Positions 7,773 to 15,586 of a DNA stretch of 64,000 nucleotides are shown here, piece by piece. A model generated the notes under the pieces. It worked only from the letters and a program-made list of their open reading frames with translations. It was not told where the DNA came from and made no database searches. This stretch comes from Rhizobium phaseoli (GTDB lineage: Bacteria; Pseudomonadota; Alphaproteobacteria; Rhizobiales; Rhizobiaceae). The stretch's first letter is position 1. Each line of letters begins with the position of its first letter. The stretch covers positions 368,673 through 432,672 of the forward strand of contig NZ_WUFT01000002.1 of the NCBI RefSeq assembly GCF_010668805.1, in the 5' to 3' direction. The position numbers were made by a program, and so were the translations under genes.

Positions 7773-8903
7773 TCAGGCCACTGCCGAGATCGGTGCGCTG
7801 TCCTTCGGTAGCAGCCGCGCCACGGCGCTGAGCAGGTCCGTCTGCGATATCAGGCCAAGGATGCGGTAGTCGTCATCGACAATGATGACGGCATGCGTAC
7901 GGCCGTCGGTCAGAACGGGCAATAGCGACAAAGCGGCATCCGAAGGTCTCGCTACCGCCGGTCTCGAGATCGCGTGCGCGATGGTCTCCGTGCCTTCGGA
8001 TAATTCCCGCAAGCCGACGGTGCCGACGAGACGACCCTCGGGATCCTTCACCGGCAGGGTACGAATATTGTGCTTCAGCAGAAGATGCCGCGCGGCAGCC
8101 GGTTCTGCAGCTTCACCAATAGCGATTACATCTCGCGACATGATATCGGCGCAACTGATCTTGTCGTTGGAGCGGATGGCTGCCTGCAGCTCGACCTGCT
8201 GCAGCAGCCGGCTGAGGTCCGCCCGATCGATATCGAAGGTTTCGTCGAGCGCTTCGAGGGCGGCATCGACGTCCTCCTCGCGAAAACCCACCCGCACGGC
8301 CGATGGCAGATCGATCGTCTGATGGGTGTTCTCCGCCGGTTTCGGAACGACATGCGGATAATTCCGCTTGGAAAGCTTGTGGAACAGCAGGCCGAGGCCG
8401 ACAAGAATGCAGGAGTTCAAAGCGACAGGCACGAAGGGAAAGAGGAACCCCCAGCCGGCAACGACAGGACCGCCGAGCACGGCGGTCAGCGCCGCCGCTC
8501 CGCCTGGCGGATGAAGGCAGCGCGTAAAGGACATCGCGCCGATGGCAAGCGAAACGCCGACACCGGTCGCGATGATCGGATCACGAATGAAGTAGGCGGC
8601 AATGATGCCCATGAGGGCGGAAATCGTATTGCCGCCGATGATCGACCAAGGTTGTGCAAGCGGGCTTGAAGGCACCGCGAAAAGCAGCACGGCGGACGCC
8701 CCCATCGGCGCGACGATCAGCGGAAGATGCGGCCCCTGCCCGAACAGATAACCGCTGATGACGCCGGTGAAACCAATGGCCAGCAAAGCGCCGACACATG
8801 CAATCAAACGCTCTCGTAAGGTCGCGCCGGCCAGAATTGGTGAAAACAACCGGAAGCGGCGGAGGCGGCTTAATCCCACCTTCGGGGAAACGGGATAAGG
8901 CAT
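7773..8903 (-). CDS. HPP-family membrane protein with tandem CBS domains
   Basis: A 376-residue protein. Residues about 25-175 hold the HPP-family bundle of membrane helices, with the LHPPGGAAAL signature that names the family. Residues about 225-370 hold a CBS pair (MSRDVIAIGEAA, then THAVIIVDDDYRILGLISQTDLL). HPP proteins have been linked to nitrite transport in plant plastids and cyanobacteria; bacterial HPP-CBS fusions are mostly uncharacterised, and CBS pairs usually bind adenine nucleotides. It stands upstream of the two-component genes on the same strand with a gap of about 115 bases, so separate promoters are possible. Confidence 0.88.
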   Translation of the reverse strand: MPYPVSPKVGLSRLRRFRLFSPILAGATLRERLIACVGALLAIGFTGVISGYLFGQGPHLPLIVAPMGASAVLLFAVPSSPLAQPWSIIGGNTISALMGIIAAYFIRDPIIATGVGVSLAIGAMSFTRCLHPPGGAAALTAVLGGPVVAGWGFLFPFVPVALNSCILVGLGLLFHKLSKRNYPHVVPKPAENTHQTIDLPSAVRVGFREEDVDAALEALDETFDIDRADLSRLLQQVELQAAIRSNDKISCADIMSRDVIAIGEAAEPAAARHLLLKHNIRTLPVKDPEGRLVGTVGLRELSEGTETIAHAISRPAVARPSDAALSLLPVLTDGRTHAVIIVDDDYRILGLISQTDLLSAVARLLPKDSAPISAVA

Positions 8904-9104
8904 GACAACACCAATTTTTAAGCGAGGATTATCTGGCGGACTGAGGGAAGAAGAAGAGGGGCGGGCTAATGAGTTATCAGCCTGATATCTCTGCCTTTTG
9001 TCGCGTTGAGGACTTCATGGAATGCATTGAACGCACTCGGGCGATCATTCTTATAAAAATCATTGCCCCAGCTCAAGCCGGTTTCGACATCGAAAAACCA
9101 CTTG

Positions 9105-9560
9105 TCACTGCATCCAGGCGATACGCTGCATGTTCTGGCGATCCTGCAGGACGCGGAGCGCCTGCATCAGCTCAGGCGCCATTTTGCGGATCTCGAACAG
9201 ATGGGCGCTTGCCAGCCGGTCGAGGACACCCTCAGCCTTATCAGTCAGGCGAATGAACTGCTTGCCAGGGCCCGCTGCCCCAGGGCCTACTTCTATATAA
9301 GCCTTGTCGATGAGCTCTTGAACGAGGTCATCCGCCGCCTTCCTGTCCATAAGGAGGCGCTCGGCCAGCATTCGAGCGCTCATTTTCTTTGCAGTCGGCT
9401 GTCCTTTTATTGCGAGCAGCGCTTGATGTTGTTGCGACGTGAGGCCAAGCCTCCGTGCCTCCTTCGCGCTGAATTGCCGGAACCGGCGGATGCGGTAGCG
9501 CAAGTTGGCCAATGCTTCGTAATCTCCGTCATGCAGACGCTCCTGCTGCTTCATCGCCAT
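9105..9560 (-). CDS. MarR-family transcriptional regulator
   Basis: About 151 residues with a MarR winged-helix layout: helices YEALANLRYRIRRF, then LTSQQHQALLAIKG, the recognition region MLAERLLMDRKAADDLVQELIDK, and a wing ending FIRLTDKAEGVLDRL. An extended Shine-Dalgarno GGAGGTGAT directly precedes ATG 9560, which decides the start over a GTG at 9566 and an ATG at 9554. The neighbours are an HPP-CBS protein and small hypotheticals, so the regulated gene is unclear. Confidence 0.85.
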   Translation of the reverse strand: MAMKQQERLHDGDYEALANLRYRIRRFRQFSAKEARRLGLTSQQHQALLAIKGQPTAKKMSARMLAERLLMDRKAADDLVQELIDKAYIEVGPGAAGPGKQFIRLTDKAEGVLDRLASAHLFEIRKMAPELMQALRVLQDRQNMQRIAWMQ

Positions 9561-9775
9561 TATCACCTCCAGCTTTGCAGTGCTTCACGTTCGTGATCGC
9601 GATGCGTTTCGGTCGCTCAAGCAAGCCAGAGCGGTTGCCGAAAAAAAGGTCGCGACGCCGATGAAATAGCCAAGCATGCCGCGACATTGTCTCTGCAGCG
9701 TGACGATTCAATAGCTTGAGGCTGGCACGAGGTTTGCGTCTGCAATTCCATCTGCAGATCGATCGGCGCCGACCC

Positions 9776-10087
9776 ATGTTGCACCTCGTCTTGACCTGTC
9801 TTCTTCTGAGCATCGCTTCCGGCTTGAGCATGCGGCGCTTTCTTCTGCCGTATTTCCCAGGCGGCGATCTCGCCGAGACGTCCGCGCCAGTGACGGTCGT
9901 TGCAAGCGCTGTCTTCCTGGCGACACTGGCTTTCACCGTCTCCGATCAGGACCTTTGGGCGAAATCCGCCATTCTGACGCTTGGCCTGTTCCTGGCGGCC
10001 ACGTTCGACGATCGGCGCCCAAGGCTGACGATCGCCCTCTCCGCCATAAGCCTGGCGGCCTATTTGAGTTTGCGTTCGATCAGCTGA
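9776..10087 (+). CDS. Hypothetical small membrane protein
   Basis: A possible 103-residue protein starting MLHLVLTCLLLSIASG, with three or four hydrophobic segments (about 3-18, 38-57, 62-78, 86-100). Strongly patterned hydrophobicity supports coding; no family is recognised and no clear Shine-Dalgarno is present. Upstream residues from 9716 are poorly membrane-like, so the internal ATG is preferred. A complementary-strand reading of the same stretch looks non-globular. Confidence 0.5.
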   Translation: MLHLVLTCLLLSIASGLSMRRFLLPYFPGGDLAETSAPVTVVASAVFLATLAFTVSDQDLWAKSAILTLGLFLAATFDDRRPRLTIALSAISLAAYLSLRSIS

Positions 10088-10138
10088 ACCATCCAGCTTT
10101 CCCAACTATGCGCGCTCAACGATGATCGAGATTGCAGC

Positions 10139-10360
10139 CTATTTGGCGGCATCGAAGCCTCGGTCAAGATGCTGTATCCAAAGACGAAAATCATGCATGA
10201 GCAGGGCCACATCATACAGCCACTCCGCCCGTAAAAGCTCCCAGCGGCTTGCTTCTCCACTATCAAGCAGGGCACGAAGCCTTTGCCTGAGATTTTCAAA
10301 CGCCTCATCAGCGGGATAAGGCGCGGGGCGGTGCAAGGCGGGATGCAATCGGCTTTCCAT
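10139..10360 (-). CDS. Hypothetical small soluble protein
   Basis: About 73 residues starting MESRLHPALHRPAPYPADE, then amphipathic helices rich in Arg, Leu and Glu (FENLRQRLRALLDSGEAS, RAEWLYDVALLMHDFRLWI). The composition looks like a real small helical protein. I do not recognise a family. It lies next to the small membrane protein on the opposite strand, in a poorly conserved-looking stretch. Confidence 0.45.
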   Translation of the reverse strand: MESRLHPALHRPAPYPADEAFENLRQRLRALLDSGEASRWELLRAEWLYDVALLMHDFRLWIQHLDRGFDAAK

Positions 10361-10375
10361 TAAGCCACTCCTCAA

Positions 10376-10723
10376 CGATCGACGTCGCTCACATATATCG
10401 TATTACGATATATTTTCAAGATACGCAGGCAGAGGATCTCGCTCAACCGATTCCGGCATGTGCTTGCCGACTTGAACACTCTCGCCAGCCTGCGCATTTC
10501 GCCGGGTCGCAGTGAAGGTGGGCGCGCCGGGAAATGTCCTGGTCGAGACCAGAACAGATCGCTCGATACAATTCACCGGTGAGGCCGGTGCAAACACAAC
10601 AATCGACCAAATCCTGGCCGCTTTCGGCAAATAAACTCCGAGTCTCCCTCTAAAGTCATTGCCGCGGGGCGCAACACGCAGTCCTGTGTCGACAAGATTC
10701 GGACGAGAAGCCTATCCAAACGC
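10376..10723. other. Intergenic region without a supported gene
   Basis: No convincing gene is seen. A short plus-strand frame ending at 10632 (reads ...FTGEAGANTTIDQILAAFGK) has protein-like texture but no start or family and may be a remnant. The region probably holds the promoter of the downstream dehydrogenase gene. Confidence 0.4.
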
Positions 10724-10743
10724 ATGAGCAAGATCTTGCTCAT
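10724..10743. promoter_or_regulatory. Perfect 20-bp palindrome, candidate operator
   Basis: ATGAGCAAGATCTTGCTCAT is a perfect palindrome ending 19 bases before the ATG of the dehydrogenase at 10763. Position and symmetry suggest a repressor or activator site. It differs from the TGGCAGCGCTGCCA sites of the neighbouring threonate operon, so the gene may be under another regulator. Confidence 0.55.
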
Positions 10744-10762
10744 CAGCCTGTGAGGACCTGCC

Positions 10763-11806
10763 ATGAAGACCTACAAGATCGCCCTTCTGCCAGGAGACGG
10801 CATCGGCCGCGATGTGACTGAGGCAGCCATGGCAGTGCTCGAAAAGGCGGCTGCACGAAACGGATTTTCGCTTGCGACATCAAGCTATCCCTGGTCCTGC
10901 GATTACTATCTGGAGAACGGCAGCATGATGCCCGACAATGGCATCGAAACGCTGAGGTCCTTCGATGCCATCCTGCTCGGGGCGGTCGGATGGCCTCGCA
11001 AAGTGCCGGATTCCGTGTCACTGCACGGACTTCTGCTGCCGATTCGCAAGGCTTTCGTCCAATATGCCAATATCCGCCCACACCGGCTGCTGCCGGGTGT
11101 GCAGGGACCGTTGCGGTCGGAGAACTTCGACATCCTTTGCATCCGCGAAAATACCGAAGGCGAATATTCCGGCGCCGGCGGCCGCGTCCATCAGGGCACC
11201 GACAGCGAGGTGGCGGTGGAGACTTCGATCTTCACCCGCAAAGGGGTCGAGCGCATCCTGCGTTTCGGCTTTGAGCAAGCGCGGGCGCGACGCGGCAAGC
11301 TTGCCTCGGTGACGAAGTCCAACGCGCAGAAGTATTCGATGGTTTTCTGGGACGAGATCACCGAGAGGCTTTCCGCCGACTATCCCGATGTCGAAGTGAC
11401 CAGCTACCATATCGACGCCATGGCCGCCCGCATGGTCATGGCGCCGGAAAGCCTCGATGTGGTTGTCGCGTCCAACCTGTTCGGCGACATCCTGACCGAC
11501 CTTGGCGCCGCCATTCAGGGCGGGCTCGGCTTTGCAGCCTCCGCCAATATCAATCCCGATCGCTCAGCGCCGTCGATGTTCGAACCGGTGCACGGCTCGG
11601 CCCCGGATATCGCACATCTCGGCATCGCCAATCCGATTGCCGCCATCTGGTCGGGCGCAATGATGCTGGAGCATCTGGGAGAAACGGCTGCCGCCGGAAA
11701 GGTGATGGCCGCAATCGAGGCGACGACGGCGCGCGGCATCGGCGCAAGTCCCGGCAAGGACAAGACGGACGCGATCACGGTATCGGTGCTTTCGGCGCTC
11801 GATTAG
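10763..11806 (+). CDS. Isocitrate/isopropylmalate-type dehydrogenase (tartrate/D-malate dehydrogenase-like)
   Basis: A 347-residue metal- and NAD-dependent beta-decarboxylating dehydrogenase. Visible family motifs are LLPGDGIG at the N-terminus, the substrate arginines in the IRPHR region, IRENTEGEYSG, the metal-site aspartates in ASNLFGDILTDL, and the NAD-binding FEPVHGSAPDI. The sequence lacks hallmarks that would make it LeuB and resembles tartrate dehydrogenase/decarboxylase and D-malate dehydrogenase (TtuC/DmlA group). GAGGA lies six bases before the ATG. It borders the threonate/erythronate cluster, so a role in four-carbon hydroxy-acid oxidation is plausible. It is not in the same operon: the next gene is convergent. 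Confidence 0.85.
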   Translation: MKTYKIALLPGDGIGRDVTEAAMAVLEKAAARNGFSLATSSYPWSCDYYLENGSMMPDNGIETLRSFDAILLGAVGWPRKVPDSVSLHGLLLPIRKAFVQYANIRPHRLLPGVQGPLRSENFDILCIRENTEGEYSGAGGRVHQGTDSEVAVETSIFTRKGVERILRFGFEQARARRGKLASVTKSNAQKYSMVFWDEITERLSADYPDVEVTSYHIDAMAARMVMAPESLDVVVASNLFGDILTDLGAAIQGGLGFAASANINPDRSAPSMFEPVHGSAPDIAHLGIANPIAAIWSGAMMLEHLGETAAAGKVMAAIEATTARGIGASPGKDKTDAITVSVLSALD

Positions 11807-11865
11807 ACCATGATGCCGACGAAGTGAGCGGGGTCGACCGCCCGACCCGATTCCTGTTTTGGCCG

Positions 11866-12534
11866 TTAGTGGTCGTCGTGATCGTGATGCGATGGAAGGT
11901 CGAGGCCAAACGTGTTGACCAGGTCGGCCACCTGCCCCGGGCTGAGGTAACGGGGATTGAGGTTGCGCAACAGCAGATAGAGCTTCGCCGTTTCCTCCAG
12001 TTCCTCAGTTGCAAAGACCGCCGCCTCCAGACTGTCACCGGCAACGACAGGTCCGTGGTTGGCCAGAAGCACCGACGAATATTTGCCTGCCAGCCCGCGG
12101 ATGGCGTCGGCCACGGCCGGATCGCCGGGTCGATAATACGGCACCAGAGCGGTTTCGCCGGCGCGCATGAGATAATAGGGCGTCATCGGCGGCAGGGCGG
12201 CGCGCGGATCGATCTCCGGCAGCATGGTCAGCGCCACCGCGTGCGTCGAGTGAAGGTGGACGATGGCGCGGGCGCTGCCGCGTGTGTCGTAGAGGGCGGT
12301 ATGCAGCGGAATTTCCTTGGTCGGCTTGTCGCCGGACAAGAGCCGGCCTTCGGCATCGAGCCTGGAGATCCGCGCCGGGTCGAGAAAACCGAGCGAGGCG
12401 TTGGTGGGCGTCACCAGCCAGCCGCCATCCTCGAGCCGCAACGATATGTTGCCCGACGAACCGGGCGTCAGCCCGCGCTCGAACAGCGAGCGGCCGTATC
12501 GGCAGATTTCTTCACGCTGGAGCGCGTCGGACAT
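11866..12534 (-). CDS. otnC: Class II aldolase, 3-oxo-tetronate 4-phosphate decarboxylase
   Basis: A 222-residue class II aldolase/adducin-domain protein. NISLR and TPTNASLG form the phosphate-binding region, HLHSTHA supplies zinc histidines, and LANHGPVVAG has the third. OtnC decarboxylates 3-oxo-tetronate 4-phosphate to dihydroxyacetone phosphate, the last step of the threonate/erythronate route. ATG 12534 has AGGAAG just upstream; a frame start at 12549 is less likely. The C-terminus is a His/Asp-rich tail (HHDHDDH), unusual and possibly metal binding. It lies directly downstream of the LacI regulator on the same strand, divergent from ltnD-otnI-otnK. Confidence 0.88.
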   Translation of the reverse strand: MSDALQREEICRYGRSLFERGLTPGSSGNISLRLEDGGWLVTPTNASLGFLDPARISRLDAEGRLLSGDKPTKEIPLHTALYDTRGSARAIVHLHSTHAVALTMLPEIDPRAALPPMTPYYLMRAGETALVPYYRPGDPAVADAIRGLAGKYSSVLLANHGPVVAGDSLEAAVFATEELEETAKLYLLLRNLNPRYLSPGQVADLVNTFGLDLPSHHDHDDH

Positions 12535-12550
12535 GACACTTCCTCGCATA

Positions 12551-13549
12551 TTAAGCCGTTGCCCCTTCGATCAGTTCAAAACCGAGATCGACGGCCTGAG
12601 ACGGCGCGTTGGCGACGACCAGCTCTGCGGCTATTTCTCCCGTTGCCACGCGCGGCGTTCGGATGGTCGACAGGGACTGCGGCATCACCCGGCCGATATC
12701 GAGGCCGTTATAGCCGAAAATGGCGAGCTTCGAGGGGATGGCGATCCCCTTAGCCAGACAGTGAAAATAGCCGCCCAGCGCCATATCGTCGTTGGAGAAA
12801 TAAACCGCATCGAGATCGGCCGTCCGGGCAAGCAGCCGCTCCAGCCCCAGCCTGCCGTTTTCCACGGATGAAGCGCCGGCGAGAATCTCGTGGGCGACGA
12901 GGGATGGACCACGGACATCGAGCGTCTCGCAAAAACTTGAAAACCGCTTGCCGGCGCGGGTATCACGATTGAGATCGTGACCGACATAGCCGATCCGGCG
13001 ATAGCCCCGCTTTAGCAGGAAGGTAGCGCTCTCCCGCCCGGCCGCGCGGTTCGAGAAGCCGACCGCGATATCGAGCGCATCACCGTCGAGATCGAGCAGT
13101 TCCACAACCCGGCACCCGCTGGCGCGCAGCATCTTCACTGTCCCGTCAGTATGCTCATATCCCGCCAGCATGACCGCCGCCGGCCGCCAGGCCAGCATCG
13201 CGGCGACGAGCGCTTCCTCCTTGCCCGGATCATAGTCGGTGACTGAGAACACCGCCTGATAGCGGTTTTCCTCCAGGACGGCGCTGGCGCCGCGCAGCAC
13301 ATCGGGGAAGACGATGTTGGACAGCGAGGGGATGACGAAGGCGACGAGACGCGAGCCGGTGGAGGCCAGCGTCCCGGCGATCCGGTTCGGCACATAGCCC
13401 AGCCGCTCGACGGCAGCCATCACCCGTTCCCGCGTCTTGCCGGAAAACGAGCCGTGATCACGCAGCACACGCGACACCGTGCTCTCGCCGACACCGGCAG
13501 CTTCCGCGACCTCGGCAAGCGTTACCGTCACCTGATGTTTGAATTCCAT
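12551..13549 (-). CDS. LacI-family repressor of the four-carbon acid-sugar genes
   Basis: A 332-residue regulator. The N-terminal helix-turn-helix (VTLAEVAEAAGVGESTVSRVL) and hinge helix (GYVPNRIAGTLAS) are intact, followed by a periplasmic-binding-type sugar domain with DAVYFSNDDMALGG. It is followed by otnC on the same strand and diverges from ltnD. The three palindromes between 13652 and 13720 are the expected targets, so it likely controls both arms and its own gene. The inducer is probably a threonate- or erythronate-type acid, by context. Confidence 0.92.
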   Translation of the reverse strand: MEFKHQVTVTLAEVAEAAGVGESTVSRVLRDHGSFSGKTRERVMAAVERLGYVPNRIAGTLASTGSRLVAFVIPSLSNIVFPDVLRGASAVLEENRYQAVFSVTDYDPGKEEALVAAMLAWRPAAVMLAGYEHTDGTVKMLRASGCRVVELLDLDGDALDIAVGFSNRAAGRESATFLLKRGYRRIGYVGHDLNRDTRAGKRFSSFCETLDVRGPSLVAHEILAGASSVENGRLGLERLLARTADLDAVYFSNDDMALGGYFHCLAKGIAIPSKLAIFGYNGLDIGRVMPQSLSTIRTPRVATGEIAAELVVANAPSQAVDLGFELIEGATA

Positions 13550-13651
13550 GGTATGTCTGAACCCACGCTTTTGGGATGGCTGCTACATGTCGGCCGGCAA
13601 CCACCGCGCTGGCACCATTTTTCACTGCTCCTGCCGAGAAGCAAGGTTTTT

Positions 13652-13720
13652 TTGGCAGCGCTACCAATTTACCGTTGGCAGCGCTGCCAAAATGGTTTAG
13701 AGAAAATGGCAGCGCTGCCA
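13652..13720. promoter_or_regulatory. Three tandem LacI-type operators
   Basis: Three copies of a TGGCAGCGCTGCCA core lie in the divergent promoter region. TTGGCAGCGCTACCAA at 13652-13667 has one broken pair; TTGGCAGCGCTGCCAA at 13675-13690 is perfect; TGGCAGCGCTGCCA at 13707-13720 is perfect. The central GCGC with flanking half sites is typical of LacI-family targets. Centre spacings are 23 and 31 bases. Confidence 0.85.
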
Positions 13721-13846
13721 CAAATGGCTTGACGTGCCGCAATCTGCGTACTTGGCGCGTCTTACAGACGCACGGCGCTCTAAAGCACCTCCGGGATCGC
13801 ACCCGGAGGGGCGCAGACTTTTCTCACAGGACTGGAGAACTTCCTG

Positions 13847-14791
13847 ATGTCGCCATTTGCTGAAAACTTCGGGAATGCCGTCGTCGCGGCCGTGATCGGT
13901 CTCGGTTCCATGGGGCTCGGAATGGCCCGGTCGATGAAGCGCGCGGGACTGGATGTCGTTGGATATGACATCACGCCGGCCGCGGTTGACCGCTTCATCG
14001 CCGATGGCGGACGTGGCGCAGCGACCCCCGCCGGCGCGGCTGAGCACGCAGACATCGTCGTCTCCGTGGTCGTCAACGGCGCGCAGACCGAGGCCGTGTT
14101 ATTCGGGCCGGAAGGCGTCGCGAACACGATGAAGCCCGGGGCCGTCTTCATCTCCTCGGCAACCATGGATCCCGCCGTCGCCCGCGACCTGGCACGCAGG
14201 GTGGAGGCTCTCGGCCTGCATTATCTCGACGCGCCGATTTCAGGCGGCGCGGCCAAGGCTGCGCTGGGCCAGCTGACGATCATGGCGTCCGGTTCCAGAC
14301 ATGCATTCGACACCGCCCGTCCGGGTCTCGACGCCATGGCCGGCAAAGTCTACGAGCTCGGCGACGCCGCCGGAGCAGGTGCCGCCTTCAAGATGATCAA
14401 CCAGCTTCTCGCCGGCGTGCACATCGCGGCCGCCTGCGAGGCCATAACATTTGCCGCCAAACAAGGTCTCGACCTCGACAAGGTCTATGAGGTGATCACC
14501 GCCTCGGCCGGCAACTCGTGGATGTTCGAAAACCGCGTGCCGCATGTGCTGGCCGGAGACTATACGCCGCTCAGCAGCATCGAGATTTTCGTCAAGGATC
14601 TCGGTATCGTCCAGGACATGGCCCGCTCCGAGCGTTATCCGGTGCCGCTCGCGGCAGCGGCGCTGCAGATGTATCTGGCCGCCGCCGGCGCCGGCATGGG
14701 CCGCGATGACGATTCCTCGCTCGCGCGGCTCTATGCCAAGCTTTCCGGCGCGCAATTGCCCGGTTCCGGCAAAGAGCCGCAGACGCTTTAA
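13847..14791 (+). CDS. ltnD: L-threonate (2-)dehydrogenase, beta-hydroxyacid dehydrogenase family
   Basis: A 314-residue NAD-dependent beta-hydroxyacid dehydrogenase. The Rossmann start is VIGLGSMGLGMARS, the substrate loop is DAPISGGAAKA, and the catalytic lysine is in FKMINQLLAG. LtnD oxidises L-threonate to 2-oxo-tetronate. GGAG lies 10 bases before the ATG. It is the first gene of ltnD-otnI-otnK, 16 and 4 bases apart, and is preceded by the triple LacI-type operators. The same family includes tartronate-semialdehyde reductase and 3-hydroxyisobutyrate dehydrogenase, but the neighbours support LtnD. Confidence 0.9.
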   Translation: MSPFAENFGNAVVAAVIGLGSMGLGMARSMKRAGLDVVGYDITPAAVDRFIADGGRGAATPAGAAEHADIVVSVVVNGAQTEAVLFGPEGVANTMKPGAVFISSATMDPAVARDLARRVEALGLHYLDAPISGGAAKAALGQLTIMASGSRHAFDTARPGLDAMAGKVYELGDAAGAGAAFKMINQLLAGVHIAAACEAITFAAKQGLDLDKVYEVITASAGNSWMFENRVPHVLAGDYTPLSSIEIFVKDLGIVQDMARSERYPVPLAAAALQMYLAAAGAGMGRDDDSSLARLYAKLSGAQLPGSGKEPQTL

Positions 14792-14806
14792 AAAGGAAAC
14801 GCCACC

Positions 14807-15583
14807 ATGCCGGTTTTCGCCGCCAACCTGACGATGATGTTCAACGAATGGACATTCCTCGATCGCTTCGACGCCGCAGCCGATGCCGGCTTTGCCGCCG
14901 TCGAATATCTTTTTCCCTACGAAGCTGCGCCGGAGGCAATCGCCGAAAGGCTTGCCCGCAACAATCTGCAGCAGGCCTTGTTCAACCTGCCGCCGGGCGA
15001 CTGGGCGGCCGGCGAGCGCGGCATCGCGGCTCTTCCCGGACGGTTCGATGCGCTGAAAGCCGATGTCGAGCGGGCACTCGACTATGCGGCGGCGACCGGC
15101 GTCAGGCGGCTGCACCTAATGGCGGGCATTGCCGACCCTCGTGACGAAGACGCCTCCTCATCGTACCGGCGCTCCGTCGCTTATGCTGCCGGGCGGCTTG
15201 CGGAAAAAGGCATCGATCTCGTGCTCGAGCCGATCAACTGGCGAAACATGCCGGGCTATTTCCTCAACGACTTCGGCGTCGCCGAAAAGCTGATTGCCGA
15301 ATCCGGCCTGGCCAACCTGAAACTCCAGTTCGACATCTATCATCGCCAGATCATCCATGGCGACGTGACGATGGCGTTGCGGCGCCTGCTGCCGATCACC
15401 GGCCACATCCAGATCGCCAGCGTGCCGTCCCGCAACGAACCAGACGGGGAGGAGCTGAACTATCCCTACCTTTTCGGCGAAATCGACCGCCTGGGTTACG
15501 ACGGTTTCATCGGCTGCGAATACATCCCGCGCGGCCACACACTGGACGGCCTCGGCTGGTTCAGACCTTTTGCACGGAGCTAG
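14807..15583 (+). CDS. otnI: 2-oxo-tetronate isomerase (hydroxypyruvate-isomerase-like)
   Basis: A 258-residue TIM-barrel of the xylose-isomerase-like superfamily. Glu in VLEPINWRNMPGYF, Asp/His in QFDIYHRQI, HIQIAS and the C-terminal GCEYIPRG fit the metal-site pattern of Hyi/OtnI. OtnI converts 2-oxo-tetronate to 3-oxo-tetronate between the dehydrogenase and the kinase. AAAGGAAA precedes the ATG. Without neighbours it would be called hydroxypyruvate isomerase; the ltnD and otnK context makes OtnI more likely. Confidence 0.9.
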   Translation: MPVFAANLTMMFNEWTFLDRFDAAADAGFAAVEYLFPYEAAPEAIAERLARNNLQQALFNLPPGDWAAGERGIAALPGRFDALKADVERALDYAAATGVRRLHLMAGIADPRDEDASSSYRRSVAYAAGRLAEKGIDLVLEPINWRNMPGYFLNDFGVAEKLIAESGLANLKLQFDIYHRQIIHGDVTMALRRLLPITGHIQIASVPSRNEPDGEELNYPYLFGEIDRLGYDGFIGCEYIPRGHTLDGLGWFRPFARS

Positions 15584-15586
15584 ACA

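Noticed and set aside
10403..10630. Minus-strand frame of 75 codons in the gap before the dehydrogenase
   Set aside because: No start signal, no domain-like pattern; the gap also has a competing short plus-strand frame.
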